Under the pieces are notes generated by a model, which searched no databases, had not been told where the DNA came from, and saw only the letters and a list, made by a program, of their open reading frames with translations. Below are positions 20,956 to 30,863 of a stretch of DNA of 64,000 nucleotides, one piece after another. The position numbers and the translations under genes are program-made. Within the stretch, counting starts at the first letter, position 1, and each line of letters begins with the position of its first letter. The stretch comes from Legionellales bacterium (GTDB lineage Bacteria; Pseudomonadota; Gammaproteobacteria; Berkiellales; Berkiellaceae). The stretch covers positions 248,001 through 312,000 of the forward strand of contig PANA01000004.1 in the NCBI GenBank assembly GCA_002708265.1, in the 5' to 3' direction.

Positions 20956-21043
20956 CAATCCTTTGATAGGTTGCGCTAATCGTTCGTATCAGTAAAAAGA
21001 TGTATGATAGAATCATGGTAGTCAGTCTCGTATAAGCACGATT

Positions 21044-22495
21044 ATGGCAGAAGAACTTCTGATCAGCGTTTTAGCTAGGCAAATACAAATCAGCCTAGTT
21101 GAAAACGGTGTACTCCAAGAAACATTAATAGAAAGAACTGATCGAAGTGGATTAGTCGGTAATATCTATCTCGGCAAGGTGCTACGAGTTTTACCTGGTA
21201 TGCAATCAGCTTTTGTTGATGTGGGTTTGTCTAGAGCTGCATTTTTACATGTGGCTGATATGTCTTATGCAACCCCTGAGACAGCTGATGAAGTTCTTGA
21301 ACCTCCAAATATCACCTCATTGTTGTCCGAAGGGCAGCAAATACCTGTTCAGATAGTAAAAGATCCTATTGGGAACAAAGGCGCTCGTTTAACAACACGC
21401 CTATCCCTTGCGGCTAGATATTTAGTTTGGATGCCTGGTTTAGACCGAATAGGGGTGTCCCAGCGCATAGCTGATGAAGCTGAGCGAGAACGATTAAAAG
21501 CAGCGGTGGAATCTTTGACTCAAGACCACAACTATATTATTCGTACTGCTGCTGAAGGGTGCACTGTAGGCGATATCCGTTCAGATATTGAATTTTTAAA
21601 TCGAATGTCTTTAAAGGTTAAAGATAGATTAAAAACGGCTAAACCTGGCGTAATGGTTTATGAAGAGCTGCCAGTGACCATGCGAACGCTAAGAGATTTG
21701 GTATGGGAAAAAACAGACCGAGTCAGAATTGATAATAGAGAGTTGTTTCAAAGAGCTGTTCTGTTTGCAGAAAACTTTGTTCCAGTAATCAAAGATAAAA
21801 TTCATTTCTATGAAGGCGCTAGGCCACTTTTCGATTTATATAATATTGAAGAAGAAATGCGCCGATCACTTAGTCGGCAAGTCAGTTTAAAGTCTGGCGG
21901 GTATCTTGTTATAGATCAAAGGGAGGCAATGACGACTATAGATGTCAACACGGGTGGCTTCGTTGGGCATCGCAATCTAGAAGAAACAATTTTTAAAACC
22001 AATCTTGAAGCAACTCATACCATTGCTCGGCAAATGCGCCTACGAAATCTTGGCGGTATGATCATTATTGATTTTATAGACATGATAAAAGATGAGCACA
22101 AAAAGCAAGTGCTACGCGCTCTCGAAAAAGCGTTGATGTCAGATCATGTTAAGACCACCATTAGTGGTGTCTCTGAGCTAGGCTTGGTAGAGGTTACTCG
22201 CAAGCGAACTCGCCAAAGTATAGAGCAGCAGCTCTGTGAAACCTGTCCTACATGTTCAGGAAGAGGGACGATTAGATCAGTAGAAACGGTTTCTAACGAT
22301 ATAATTAAAGAGATATTACGTTCTCAAGCTGCTTATGACGCCGAAGGTTACCTGGTTCTTGCCTCGCAAAGTGTTGTTGACTATATGATTGAAACATCGC
22401 TTTTAGCGGATTTAGAAGACCGATTATCACGTCCCGTCAAATTACAGGTTGAAGTGTTGTACAACCAAGAAAATTATGATGTTGTGCTGACATAA
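21044..22495 (+). CDS. rng: Ribonuclease G
   Basis: 483 residues, the size of RNase G and without the long C-terminal scaffold of RNase E. An S1 domain occupies about residues 38-128. The catalytic core contains the DNA-polymerase-like metal site in GGMIIIDFIDMI (about 340-350). The Zn-link CETCPTCSGRG near 405-415 holds the two cysteines that join the dimer. It processes 16S rRNA 5' ends and degrades some mRNAs. The ribosome-binding site is weak. yhdP starts 2 bp after its stop, so they form one operon. Confidence 0.96.
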   Translation: MAEELLISVLARQIQISLVENGVLQETLIERTDRSGLVGNIYLGKVLRVLPGMQSAFVDVGLSRAAFLHVADMSYATPETADEVLEPPNITSLLSEGQQIPVQIVKDPIGNKGARLTTRLSLAARYLVWMPGLDRIGVSQRIADEAERERLKAAVESLTQDHNYIIRTAAEGCTVGDIRSDIEFLNRMSLKVKDRLKTAKPGVMVYEELPVTMRTLRDLVWEKTDRVRIDNRELFQRAVLFAENFVPVIKDKIHFYEGARPLFDLYNIEEEMRRSLSRQVSLKSGGYLVIDQREAMTTIDVNTGGFVGHRNLEETIFKTNLEATHTIARQMRLRNLGGMIIIDFIDMIKDEHKKQVLRALEKALMSDHVKTTISGVSELGLVEVTRKRTRQSIEQQLCETCPTCSGRGTIRSVETVSNDIIKEILRSQAAYDAEGYLVLASQSVVDYMIETSLLADLEDRLSRPVKLQVEVLYNQENYDVVLT

Positions 22496-22496
22496 A

Positions 22497-25400
22497 ATGA
22501 TACAAAACCCAATAGTATACCTGTTCAAAGAATTAAAAATTACAATTGCAACCGTGTTGGTTATAGTGGCCTTGTTATTGGTTTCCCTAAGGCTTATTAC
22601 ACCCTATATCCCTACAGCACTCCCCGGACTTAAATATTGGGTTGAATATCAGATTAAAACGCCCGTCAGTATCGATGAGCTCGAGATTGTGTGGATAGGA
22701 TCTAAGCCAGCAATTCGATTTCGAGGATTGACCCTACTTGATGAAAAAAGAGAACACTCAATTATTGATTCTGAAACCGTCGATATTCTCTTAAGTCCTT
22801 TAGACTCAATAATAAATGGACGCTTTATAATTGATGCTATTGTAATCGATCATGCAAGTTTAAGAATTGAGCCGGACACAGTTTCAAGGCTATCAGATAC
22901 TAGCTCAGATGATGATGAGTTTGAGTATTTGGCATTAATAGAGCAGGCTAATGCGCCAGTATTACAGTTTGGAACGGCATGGGTAGATATGATCAGAGGT
23001 CTACCGATCGAAAGAGTCATAATTAAAAACTCAGATATACACTTTAAAGAGGCGAACGGTGAAAGTTGGCCCCTTACTAATGTAACGGCTTCAGTCGCTC
23101 GTGATAATGATTCGGTTAAATTGCGGGCAGTATCTACGTTGCTTGGTGGGAAGCCGGCCGAGTTTTTTATCGGAGCAGATATTAGTAAGGCGTTTACTGC
23201 GCCGAGTGGTCAGGTTGTAGTCAGTGGACAAGGATTTGACTTAGATAAAATTCAAAACTGGTTCGGAACGGGCGTAGCTAAAACGTCAGAAGGTACAGTT
23301 GGGCTTTCTGTTTGGACGAGTTTAGATAATGGATACTGGAATGATGTAAAAATTGAACTGACTGGTGAAGATGTTCTATTTGTTTCAGATTCAGGTTTGC
23401 CTCTTGATAGATTCAGTAAAATAAATGGGCAGCTTTTATGGAAAAAAGATGATACAGACTACGGTTGGCAGTTGTATGGTCGAGAGTTTAATGTCCTTCA
23501 TAGTGATATAAAAAATTGGATTCCTGCCAAATTTAAGCTGACACAGTATGGTACTTCTTCAGAGCCAGAGTTTGATTTTAAAGCGCATCAACTTCAACTT
23601 AATACATGGCTACCTTTTCTACTGAGAACGAACTGGTTACCCAAGCAAGTTCATACAGTTTTAAATGCATATGATCCTGAAGGGATCGTTGACTACTTAA
23701 ACATAAATCTTACGAAGTTGAATCAACATATGCCTCGATTCAACATCCAATTTTCTGGAGATAATTTAGGACTCACACAACCAGATATTGGATATCGATT
23801 TGAAAACATTAATGTACGTTTAGATATGGATAACGTATCTGGCACCATGGAAGTTGTTAGCCCTAAGATTACGTATGCTCCTGTTGAACAATCGCAGTAT
23901 GCACTGACTCTAGATAATTGGCAGACACAAATATTTTGGTATGAGTTTGAAGATGGATGGAAAGTACAATTACCTTGGCTCCATGCAGGGGTTGGACAAG
24001 GGCAGTTATCTTTAAGCGGTGGTCTTCAGCTGGATACTGATGGCAATGTAGAACACCTAGGTGCTCTAATGGCAACGGATAAAATTGAAGCGTCTGATAT
24101 TCTCAAACGTTTCCCGATAGGCTTTAAAAATACAAATTTTCGAGACTGGCTAACCGATGCACAGCCTGAGGGAAATATAGATAATTTAATACTGCTATAT
24201 CGTGGAACTCTAAAGGGGTTTAAAAATCAGGAAGATACCCTACGATTGAAAGCAGATCTCAGTGATGTAGGATTACATTTCCAACCGGCATGGCCTCGCC
24301 TAAGTGGGATTAACGGAACGATGCAAATGTTGAACCTAACATTTGATCTCGATGTTAATAAGGCTAAGTTCGGTGATGTATTTGATCTCTCTGGAAAGGC
24401 TGTTATTCCAGATGTGGATGATAAAAAAGCTTTTGTTGTCGCGGATGCTCATGTTGTTGGTCAATTAGAAGATATATCTCAAGTACTGGCGCAGTCCCCC
24501 CTTAAAAGTACTATCGATGAAATTTTCGAACAAGTATCACCTGAAGGAAAACTCGATTTAGATATGACTATTAATGCATCATTCGATTCTAATGGTCCAG
24601 TAACACTAAGAGCATTACTCGATCTAGATGACGCAACTATTCATTCTAAGACCATAGATGGTTTGAATGTTCACGAGTTAAGTGGTGATATTGCTTTTTC
24701 TGATACTAATCTAAGAGCAAATAATCTAAAAGGTAAATTAGGTGATCAAGAATTTAACTCGACAATAAATATGGTATTTTCTGGAGATAATCCATTTCTA
24801 GACTTTAAAGCTGAAAGCTGGCTTGATAGTGACAACTTAGAAAAGTGGGTGAATCAAAGGCTCCCGGTAACCGGTGTTACCCCTTTTGAACTTAGTGTTC
24901 AAATGCCCCTGAGAAAAGTGATTGATGAGGGTGAGCTTGGTCGCTTTATTTTTCAGTCAGACTTGGTTGGCCTAGGACTTGATTTGCCCGAGCCTCTTGG
25001 CAAACCAATGGAAGAGAAAAGATCCCTTTCTATTACCAGTCAAATTCAATCCTCGGATGCCCTGGGAATGATTGCTCGACTTGAGGGCGTTGCATCATTA
25101 GCAGGCCGTGTTTCAAATACCGAAAAAGGGTGGGAACCAACAGGTGTTCACCTACATTTTAGCCCTGATAAAATTGCTACTTTTCCACAAGAGCGTGAGC
25201 TACTTGTGGATGGACACCTTTCGTATATAAATGTTGAAAGCTGGCAAGACTTTATAAGTGAAATGGTGACTCCCCTTGAGGATAACGCTACACAACGTGA
25301 AAACCAAACGTTACAACTGAAACCAGTGATTGATTTGACAGTTGATATGCTAGATCTCTGGGGTATACCAGTGCAAGAACTTGGTATGAAAGCAGAGCCG

Positions 25401-26438
25401 GAATCAGAGGGTTGGCAAATCGAAGCCAATGCCCCCATTATTGCAGGAACCCTATGGATACCAGAGAACATATTGCAATCACCAATTGAGCTTGATTTAA
25501 AACATCTAAGACTTCCCAGTAGTTATGAATCAGATAATGAACTACCGACAGATACGACTATAACGCCAAAAGAAGATGATGTTCCTACACTATCTACTGA
25601 TGTTGAGTTGCCAAATATTAACGCTAAGATTAGCCAGCTCACGTGGCGAGATCTGGATATCAATGCTTTTGATGGAAAATTAGTTAGAACGAATACCGGT
25701 TACCGATATCACTTCAAAGCAGATTCTAAACCCTTGAGCTTCGACTTAGAGGGCCAGTGGGAAGGATTTTTACAATACGAGCCGATGAGTGCCTATGGAT
25801 TTGTTCAAACAAGAGATTTCGGTGATTTGCTGAATAAGATTCACACAAAGTCTGCTATAAAGGATGCTGCAGCTAGAGTGGATGTTGATCTGACCTGGTT
25901 GGGTGGGGTGACCAATCCCAATATTCCAACTTTTTCAGGAACGGTCCAGTCCAGTCTTCGCTCTGGTAGAGTGCTTGGGGTTGAGCCTGGACTAGGACGA
26001 ATTCTTAGTTTATTAAGCCTTTCAAACATACAAAGGCGCCTAACCTTAGACTTTAGTGACATTACTAAAGAAGGGTTTGCTTTTGATAGAATAGATGCCA
26101 GCATTCTTTTGGATAAAGGTTTTGTCAGTACAGACAACTTTGAATTAAGAGGCCCTATAGCCAACCTAGATATCCAAGGAAAAATAGATCTTAAGCCTGA
26201 GCATGAAATCACTGCTCAGATGGATTTAACCCCTAATCTTGAAAGTAGCTTGCCTATTGCAGCTACAATAGCCTCCGGAAATCCAGCGATAGGTGCATTT
26301 TTGTGGGCATTTGATAAAGTTGTTGGTAATGATATAAGTGAAATTATACATTACCGTTACGCCATTACAGGTAATTGGTTAGAGCCACAAATTGAAGAGC
26401 TTGAAGTGATTCATGAGAAACCTGGTGATGCTCAATAA
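22497..26438 (+). CDS. yhdP: AsmA-like phospholipid transport protein YhdP
   Basis: 1313 residues. An N-terminal membrane anchor (about 13-35) precedes a very long periplasmic beta-rich region (DUF3971/AsmA2). The typical C-terminal segment has GRVLGVEPGLGRILSLLSL, RLTLDFSDITKEGFAFD and the final ANLDIQGKIDLKPEHEI and NPAIGAFLWAFDK stretch. The family (YhdP, TamB, YdbH) forms bridges that carry phospholipids from inner to outer membrane. Lies between rng and tldD, as in E. coli and Pseudomonas. Confidence 0.95.
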   Translation: MIQNPIVYLFKELKITIATVLVIVALLLVSLRLITPYIPTALPGLKYWVEYQIKTPVSIDELEIVWIGSKPAIRFRGLTLLDEKREHSIIDSETVDILLSPLDSIINGRFIIDAIVIDHASLRIEPDTVSRLSDTSSDDDEFEYLALIEQANAPVLQFGTAWVDMIRGLPIERVIIKNSDIHFKEANGESWPLTNVTASVARDNDSVKLRAVSTLLGGKPAEFFIGADISKAFTAPSGQVVVSGQGFDLDKIQNWFGTGVAKTSEGTVGLSVWTSLDNGYWNDVKIELTGEDVLFVSDSGLPLDRFSKINGQLLWKKDDTDYGWQLYGREFNVLHSDIKNWIPAKFKLTQYGTSSEPEFDFKAHQLQLNTWLPFLLRTNWLPKQVHTVLNAYDPEGIVDYLNINLTKLNQHMPRFNIQFSGDNLGLTQPDIGYRFENINVRLDMDNVSGTMEVVSPKITYAPVEQSQYALTLDNWQTQIFWYEFEDGWKVQLPWLHAGVGQGQLSLSGGLQLDTDGNVEHLGALMATDKIEASDILKRFPIGFKNTNFRDWLTDAQPEGNIDNLILLYRGTLKGFKNQEDTLRLKADLSDVGLHFQPAWPRLSGINGTMQMLNLTFDLDVNKAKFGDVFDLSGKAVIPDVDDKKAFVVADAHVVGQLEDISQVLAQSPLKSTIDEIFEQVSPEGKLDLDMTINASFDSNGPVTLRALLDLDDATIHSKTIDGLNVHELSGDIAFSDTNLRANNLKGKLGDQEFNSTINMVFSGDNPFLDFKAESWLDSDNLEKWVNQRLPVTGVTPFELSVQMPLRKVIDEGELGRFIFQSDLVGLGLDLPEPLGKPMEEKRSLSITSQIQSSDALGMIARLEGVASLAGRVSNTEKGWEPTGVHLHFSPDKIATFPQERELLVDGHLSYINVESWQDFISEMVTPLEDNATQRENQTLQLKPVIDLTVDMLDLWGIPVQELGMKAEPESEGWQIEANAPIIAGTLWIPENILQSPIELDLKHLRLPSSYESDNELPTDTTITPKEDDVPTLSTDVELPNINAKISQLTWRDLDINAFDGKLVRTNTGYRYHFKADSKPLSFDLEGQWEGFLQYEPMSAYGFVQTRDFGDLLNKIHTKSAIKDAAARVDVDLTWLGGVTNPNIPTFSGTVQSSLRSGRVLGVEPGLGRILSLLSLSNIQRRLTLDFSDITKEGFAFDRIDASILLDKGFVSTDNFELRGPIANLDIQGKIDLKPEHEITAQMDLTPNLESSLPIAATIASGNPAIGAFLWAFDKVVGNDISEIIHYRYAITGNWLEPQIEELEVIHEKPGDAQ

Positions 26439-26450
26439 TTAGGAGATAGT

Positions 26451-27899
26451 ATGTCAACAATTTTGTTGCAACCGAAAGAGCAACTTTGGACGCCATCTGG
26501 GATTGATGAACCCTTAATAGAAAAATATATGAATCAGTTACTCAGTGCTAAAGTCAATGAAGCTGATATTTATTTTCAGAAAGAGCGTCATGAAAGTTAC
26601 TCCTTAGAAGATGGTATTGTAAAAAGTGGTAACTTTGAAATCAATCAAGGGGTTGGCGTAAGAGCCGTCAGTGGAGAAAAAACCGGTTTTGCTTTTACGG
26701 ATGATATTGAAACCTCAGCCATTGAACAAGCATTAGGCGCCGCCCGCTCGATAACGAGTTTGGGGCAGCAAGCGCGAGTTAAAATACCCTCTCGTCAAAC
26801 AGGTCAGGTTGCGCTATATGACACCAGTAACCCTCTCAATAGCTTCTCACAACAGCAAAAAATAGAGACACTTCGTCAGCTCGATCAAGCTGCTCGTCAA
26901 AGAGATCCACGAGTTAAGCAAGTGATGTGTCATTTAACTGCGGTCTATGAAGATATTCTCATTGTGAATGAAAATGGAATCTTTGCAGATATTCGCCCTT
27001 TGGTTCGTGTTGGTATAAGTGTTGTCGTAGAGCAAGATGGACGACGAGAAACCGGTAGCGCAGCGGGTGGTGGACGTTTTGGATACGATACTTTTTTTGA
27101 GCAACGATCAGTAGATGATTTAGCCTATGAAGCCGTCCGTCTTGCGTTAGTGAATTTGGAAGCTCGGCCTGCGCCTGCCGGTGAAATGCCAGTTGTGTTG
27201 GGGCCTGGGTGGCCAGGTGTATTACTGCATGAGGCAGTTGGGCATGGACTTGAGGGAGACTTTAATAGAAAGGGTTCATCCGTTTTTTCAGGGCGAATTG
27301 GTGAAAAAGTGGCTAGTGAACTATGCACCGTAGTAGATGATGGAACGATTCCCAATCGAAGAGGTTCATTAAATATTGATGATGAAGGTACCCCAACCCA
27401 GAGAAATGTTCTTATAGAAAAGGGGATTCTTAAAGGGTATTTACAAGATAAAATGAATGCCCGTTTAATGAAAACCGCTCCGACAGGAAATGGAAGACGT
27501 GAAAGTTATGCGTATGCTCCTATGCCACGTATGACTAATACCTTTATGTTGCCAGGCTCTCATACTCAAGAAGAGATTATTGCATCGGTTAAAGATGGTA
27601 TTTATGCAGTCAATTTTGCCGGAGGGCAGGTTGATATTACCTCAGGTAAATTTGTTTTCTCAACAAGTGAAGCTTACCGAATCCAAAATGGAAAGATTAC
27701 CTATCCCGTTAAAGGAGCTACCTTAATCGGAAATGGCCCTGAGGTGATGAAAGTAATCTCAATGGTTGGACCCGATACGCAGTTAGATGAAGGGATTGGA
27801 ACTTGTGGCAAGGACGGTCAAAGTGTTCCTGTGGGCGTTGGTTTGCCAACGGTTCGAGTTGATGCGTTAACCGTGGGAGGAACAGATCATGGTGCTTAA
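26451..27899 (+). CDS. tldD: Metalloprotease subunit TldD
   Basis: 482 residues. It carries the HExxxH zinc motif ([16 protein letters not shown], about residues 262-277). TldD pairs with TldE/PmbA to degrade peptides and process modified peptides such as microcin precursors and CcdA. The start ATG follows AGGAGA at good spacing. pmbA begins inside its last codons; yjgA, usually between the two in pseudomonads, is not there. Confidence 0.96.
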   Translation: MSTILLQPKEQLWTPSGIDEPLIEKYMNQLLSAKVNEADIYFQKERHESYSLEDGIVKSGNFEINQGVGVRAVSGEKTGFAFTDDIETSAIEQALGAARSITSLGQQARVKIPSRQTGQVALYDTSNPLNSFSQQQKIETLRQLDQAARQRDPRVKQVMCHLTAVYEDILIVNENGIFADIRPLVRVGISVVVEQDGRRETGSAAGGGRFGYDTFFEQRSVDDLAYEAVRLALVNLEARPAPAGEMPVVLGPGWPGVLLHEAVGHGLEGDFNRKGSSVFSGRIGEKVASELCTVVDDGTIPNRRGSLNIDDEGTPTQRNVLIEKGILKGYLQDKMNARLMKTAPTGNGRRESYAYAPMPRMTNTFMLPGSHTQEEIIASVKDGIYAVNFAGGQVDITSGKFVFSTSEAYRIQNGKITYPVKGATLIGNGPEVMKVISMVGPDTQLDEGIGTCGKDGQSVPVGVGLPTVRVDALTVGGTDHGA

Positions 27900-29259
27900 A
27901 CCAAACATGAACACATTACCAACTTCACTTGAAGAGTGGGTTGATGAGTCTGCCTGTCAAAATAATATAGACCAACTACTCGCTTTTGGAAAAAGTAACC
28001 CTACTGTAACAGGAGTAGAAGTCGGGTTTTCTAAAAGCATGGGCTTAACCAGTCATGCACGATTAGGGGATGTTGAATCCGTTGAGTTCGAACGAGGAAA
28101 AAGTATTGGTTTAACTGTATATGTTGGGCAACAGTCAGGCAGTGCCTCTACAACAGACTTGTCACCAGCCTCTTTAAAGGCGACTTATGAAGCGGCACTG
28201 GCAATAGCCAAAGCAACACAACCAGATCCATGTGCAGGACTGCCAGACAAATCAGAATTGGCGACTGATATTATTGATTGTCAATTATACAGCCCCTGGG
28301 CCCTTTCAGCCGAAGAAGCTATTAAGATGGCCATTGAGGCTGAGAAGGTTGGTTTAGATAATCCTAAAATTAAAAACTCAGAGGGCGCTAGTGTTAACTC
28401 TAGTCAAAGCTATCATGTGTACGCTAACAGTGATGGATTTTATGCTGGTTATCCGACCTCTAGACATTCCGTTTCTTGTGTACTCATTGCAGAGCATGAT
28501 GGAAATATGGAGCGTGATTACGCTTATGAATTAAAGCGCAATGCTAAAGATCTGCCTCATCCTTCTGAGATTGGTAAAAAGGCTTGTGAAAAGACTTTAC
28601 GCAGACTGGGGGCTCGTTCTTTGAAAAGCTGCAAAGTGCCTATTATCTATGATAAAGATTTGGCTAGTGGTTTCTTTAGCCCTTTCTTTAATGCTATTTC
28701 AGGCGGTGCCCTCTATCGAGAACAATCTTTTTTGCTAAATAGTCTTGGGCAGGCAGTATTTCCTTCTTTCGTGAATATAGAGCAAAAACCACATGTTCAA
28801 GGTTCGTTCGGAAGTGCGCCATTCGATAATGATGGAGTAGCTACTCGTAATAGAATGATTGTTAAAAGTGGGGTCGTTGAAGGATACCTATTAGGGGTTT
28901 ACAGCGCCCGAAAGCTCAAAATGCAGACAACCGGAAATGCAGGAGGGTTGTTTCATAGCATAGTGACAACAAACGATTTTGATCAAAACGCCCTGTTGGC
29001 TAAAATGGGCACGGGACTTTTAGTCACGGAGTTGATGGGCTCGGCTATTAATATGACCAACGGTGATTACTCGAGAGGAGCTTCTGGTTTTTGGGTTGAA
29101 AATGGACAAATCCAATATCCAGTGCATGAGATAACGATTGCCGGAAATCTAAAGGATATGTACCAAAATGTGGTCGCAATAAGTAATGATATTGATGAAT
29201 CACATATATTACATACCGGCTCAATTCTTGTTAGTGAAATGAGTATTGCCGGTAACTAA
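27889..29259 (+). CDS. pmbA: Metalloprotease subunit PmbA/TldE
   Basis: 456 residues. It is the partner of TldD; it has the same fold but lacks the HExxxH motif, as expected. Family regions include [21 protein letters not shown] and the C-terminal [26 protein letters not shown]. The ATG at 27889 lies within tldD (11-bp overlap) and is preceded by GGAGG at 7 bp, which decides the start. Its stop overlaps the convergent ptsO stop by 4 bp. Confidence 0.95.
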   Translation: MVLKPNMNTLPTSLEEWVDESACQNNIDQLLAFGKSNPTVTGVEVGFSKSMGLTSHARLGDVESVEFERGKSIGLTVYVGQQSGSASTTDLSPASLKATYEAALAIAKATQPDPCAGLPDKSELATDIIDCQLYSPWALSAEEAIKMAIEAEKVGLDNPKIKNSEGASVNSSQSYHVYANSDGFYAGYPTSRHSVSCVLIAEHDGNMERDYAYELKRNAKDLPHPSEIGKKACEKTLRRLGARSLKSCKVPIIYDKDLASGFFSPFFNAISGGALYREQSFLLNSLGQAVFPSFVNIEQKPHVQGSFGSAPFDNDGVATRNRMIVKSGVVEGYLLGVYSARKLKMQTTGNAGGLFHSIVTTNDFDQNALLAKMGTGLLVTELMGSAINMTNGDYSRGASGFWVENGQIQYPVHEITIAGNLKDMYQNVVAISNDIDESHILHTGSILVSEMSIAGN

Positions 29260-29531
29260 TCCTCACCAAACTTATTGGCCATCAGTTCTGTGATGGCCAA
29301 TAAAGCCTCATCAGCGTCTTCGCCAGAGACTTCAAGCTCTAACCAAGTTTCGAATGTGGCTGCTAACATCATGATACCCATGATGCTTTTTCCATTTACA
29401 CGTTGAGATTTATGAGTCACCCATATCTCAGCAGCAAACCGGTTAGCGGTCTGGACAAATTTGGCTGCGGCTCGTGCGTGCAAGCCCAACCTATTTTGTA
29501 TTTGTAATCGCCGTTTTAGGCATTTATCCAA
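29256..29531 (-). CDS. ptsO: Nitrogen-PTS phosphocarrier NPr (HPr family)
   Basis: 91 residues from the TTG at 29531. NPr carries phosphate from EI-Ntr to PtsN. The phosphorylatable His is in NRLGLHARAAAKF (His18), and VNGKSIMGIMML keeps a serine (Ser49) at the exact spacing of HPr Ser46, the target of HPr kinase. Three TTG codons in a row (29537, 29534, 29531) follow a GAGG; the second or third has workable spacing and none is ATG. It overlaps the end of the EIIA gene by 8 bp or more. A long extension to 29606 is open but would be entirely inside the EIIA gene. Confidence 0.9.
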   Translation of the reverse strand: MDKCLKRRLQIQNRLGLHARAAAKFVQTANRFAAEIWVTHKSQRVNGKSIMGIMMLAATFETWLELEVSGEDADEALLAITELMANKFGED

Positions 29532-29970
29532 CAACAACTGCCTCTTCAGAAAGTCTTGATGTAATTGCAGGAGCATAGGGATAAAATACCCCATCCTTAC
29601 CCCCACTTAAAGCTTTTTCAGCCATTTGATTCAAAGGTAAGTCTGGATAGTTCATTAGTCTGATGAGCATAGGTAGGTTTAAACCGGCAACAACCGCTAC
29701 TTGGTGGCCTGAATTGACTAGTCCTTTTGAAATGTTACTCGGCGTTGAGCCAAACATATCGGTCAGAATTAAAACCCCTCTACCAAAATCTAACTGTCTG
29801 ATGTCGCGTTGCGCTTCATCGACTAAATCACTAATTCTTGGTTTGTGTCCAACTGATAGTACGGATGTCTGTAACGGTAGTTCTTCTCCAAAGGTGCTTT
29901 TTGCAACTTCAATTAATGCATCGCCAATCCCATAATGGGTAATTAATAATATGCCTGTTCTAGTGGTCAT
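29524..29970 (-). CDS. PTS EIIA domain protein of the mannose family
   Basis: 148 residues from the ATG at 29970; the frame is open further upstream but into rapZ. The N-terminal TGILLITHYGIGDALIEVA carries the phosphorylatable His12. VLILTDMFGSTPSNIS and VVAGLNLPMLIRL are the other conserved segments of the mannose/sorbose EIIA family. No membrane EIIC/EIID is encoded here, so a regulatory role is more likely than transport: it could accept phosphate from NPr. It starts 14 bp after rapZ and overlaps ptsO. Confidence 0.9.
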   Translation of the reverse strand: MTTRTGILLITHYGIGDALIEVAKSTFGEELPLQTSVLSVGHKPRISDLVDEAQRDIRQLDFGRGVLILTDMFGSTPSNISKGLVNSGHQVAVVAGLNLPMLIRLMNYPDLPLNQMAEKALSGGKDGVFYPYAPAITSRLSEEAVVVG

Positions 29971-29984
29971 AGTTATATATCTTC

Positions 29985-30830
29985 TTATGTCTGCATGTGT
30001 CGGTGTCGCAGTTGAACGTGGGGATACTTCGACTGATTGCGAGAGTACAGCTGCTCGACCACATACACAGAGCGATGCTGACCTCCAGTACAACCCACTG
30101 CAACAGTTAAATAACAACGATTTTCAACCTTAAATTGCGGTATCCACTTATCTATAAAGTTAGTAATGTCATCAATCATTTGTTGAACTGGTGACTTATC
30201 TTCAAGGTAAGCCTTAATTTCAGGGTCTAGCCCTGTAAAATCTCTTAATTCAGGTACCCAATATGGATTGGGTAAACAGCGTGCATCAAATACTAAGTCC
30301 GCATCCACTGGTTTGCCATGTTTGTAACCAAAGGAAACAAATTGAACTTGTAATGCAGATGGTTGCCCTTGTGCGCATGCTTCCTGAATTCGGGAATTGA
30401 TCTGAGCTACTGAACAATCAGTAGTATCAAAGACATAATTAGCAGCCTCTGCTAATGGGCTTAGTAAATGCCCCTCCAACTGAATTGCTTCTAAGAGAGA
30501 TACAGCAGGGCTGGTTAAAGGATGCTTGCGTCGTGTTTCGCCAAAGCGTTTGATGAGTGCTTCATCTCTTGCATCTAAATAAAGAATATTAAAAGGCTTG
30601 TAGGCTTCTAATAAATGTATGATGTCCTCAATTGCACTGGCTTCAGGCGGTAAATTTCTAGCATCTAGACTAATAGCGGTAGGTGTCTTTGTATGGGAAC
30701 GTTCTTTTAATAAAACCGGAAGAAGGGTGATTGGACAGTTGTCTATGCAGGTGTAACCAAGATCTTCAAGAGCTCTAAGTGTAATACTCTTTCCAGAACC
30801 TGAGCGGCCACTGACGATTGTCAACTGCAT
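29985..30830 (-). CDS. rapZ: RNase adapter protein RapZ
   Basis: 281 residues. The P-loop GRSGSGKS is at residues 8-15, followed by ALEDLGYTCIDN and a C-terminal domain with SFGYKHG, FDARCLPNPYW, and VAVGCTGGQHRSVYV. RapZ binds glucosamine-6-phosphate and in enterics guides RNase E to the GlmZ RNA. The start ATG has AAGGAG 11 bp upstream. It sits between hprK-like and EIIA genes in the ptsN cluster. Confidence 0.96.
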   Translation of the reverse strand: MQLTIVSGRSGSGKSITLRALEDLGYTCIDNCPITLLPVLLKERSHTKTPTAISLDARNLPPEASAIEDIIHLLEAYKPFNILYLDARDEALIKRFGETRRKHPLTSPAVSLLEAIQLEGHLLSPLAEAANYVFDTTDCSVAQINSRIQEACAQGQPSALQVQFVSFGYKHGKPVDADLVFDARCLPNPYWVPELRDFTGLDPEIKAYLEDKSPVQQMIDDITNFIDKWIPQFKVENRCYLTVAVGCTGGQHRSVYVVEQLYSRNQSKYPHVQLRHRHMQT

Positions 30831-30863
30831 ACTGATTTGAACTCCTTGAACGGCCAGCTGCTA

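Noticed and set aside
25841-26212. Minus-strand open frame of 123 codons inside yhdP
   Set aside because: Antisense to conserved yhdP C-terminal coding sequence, with no start context or known motif.
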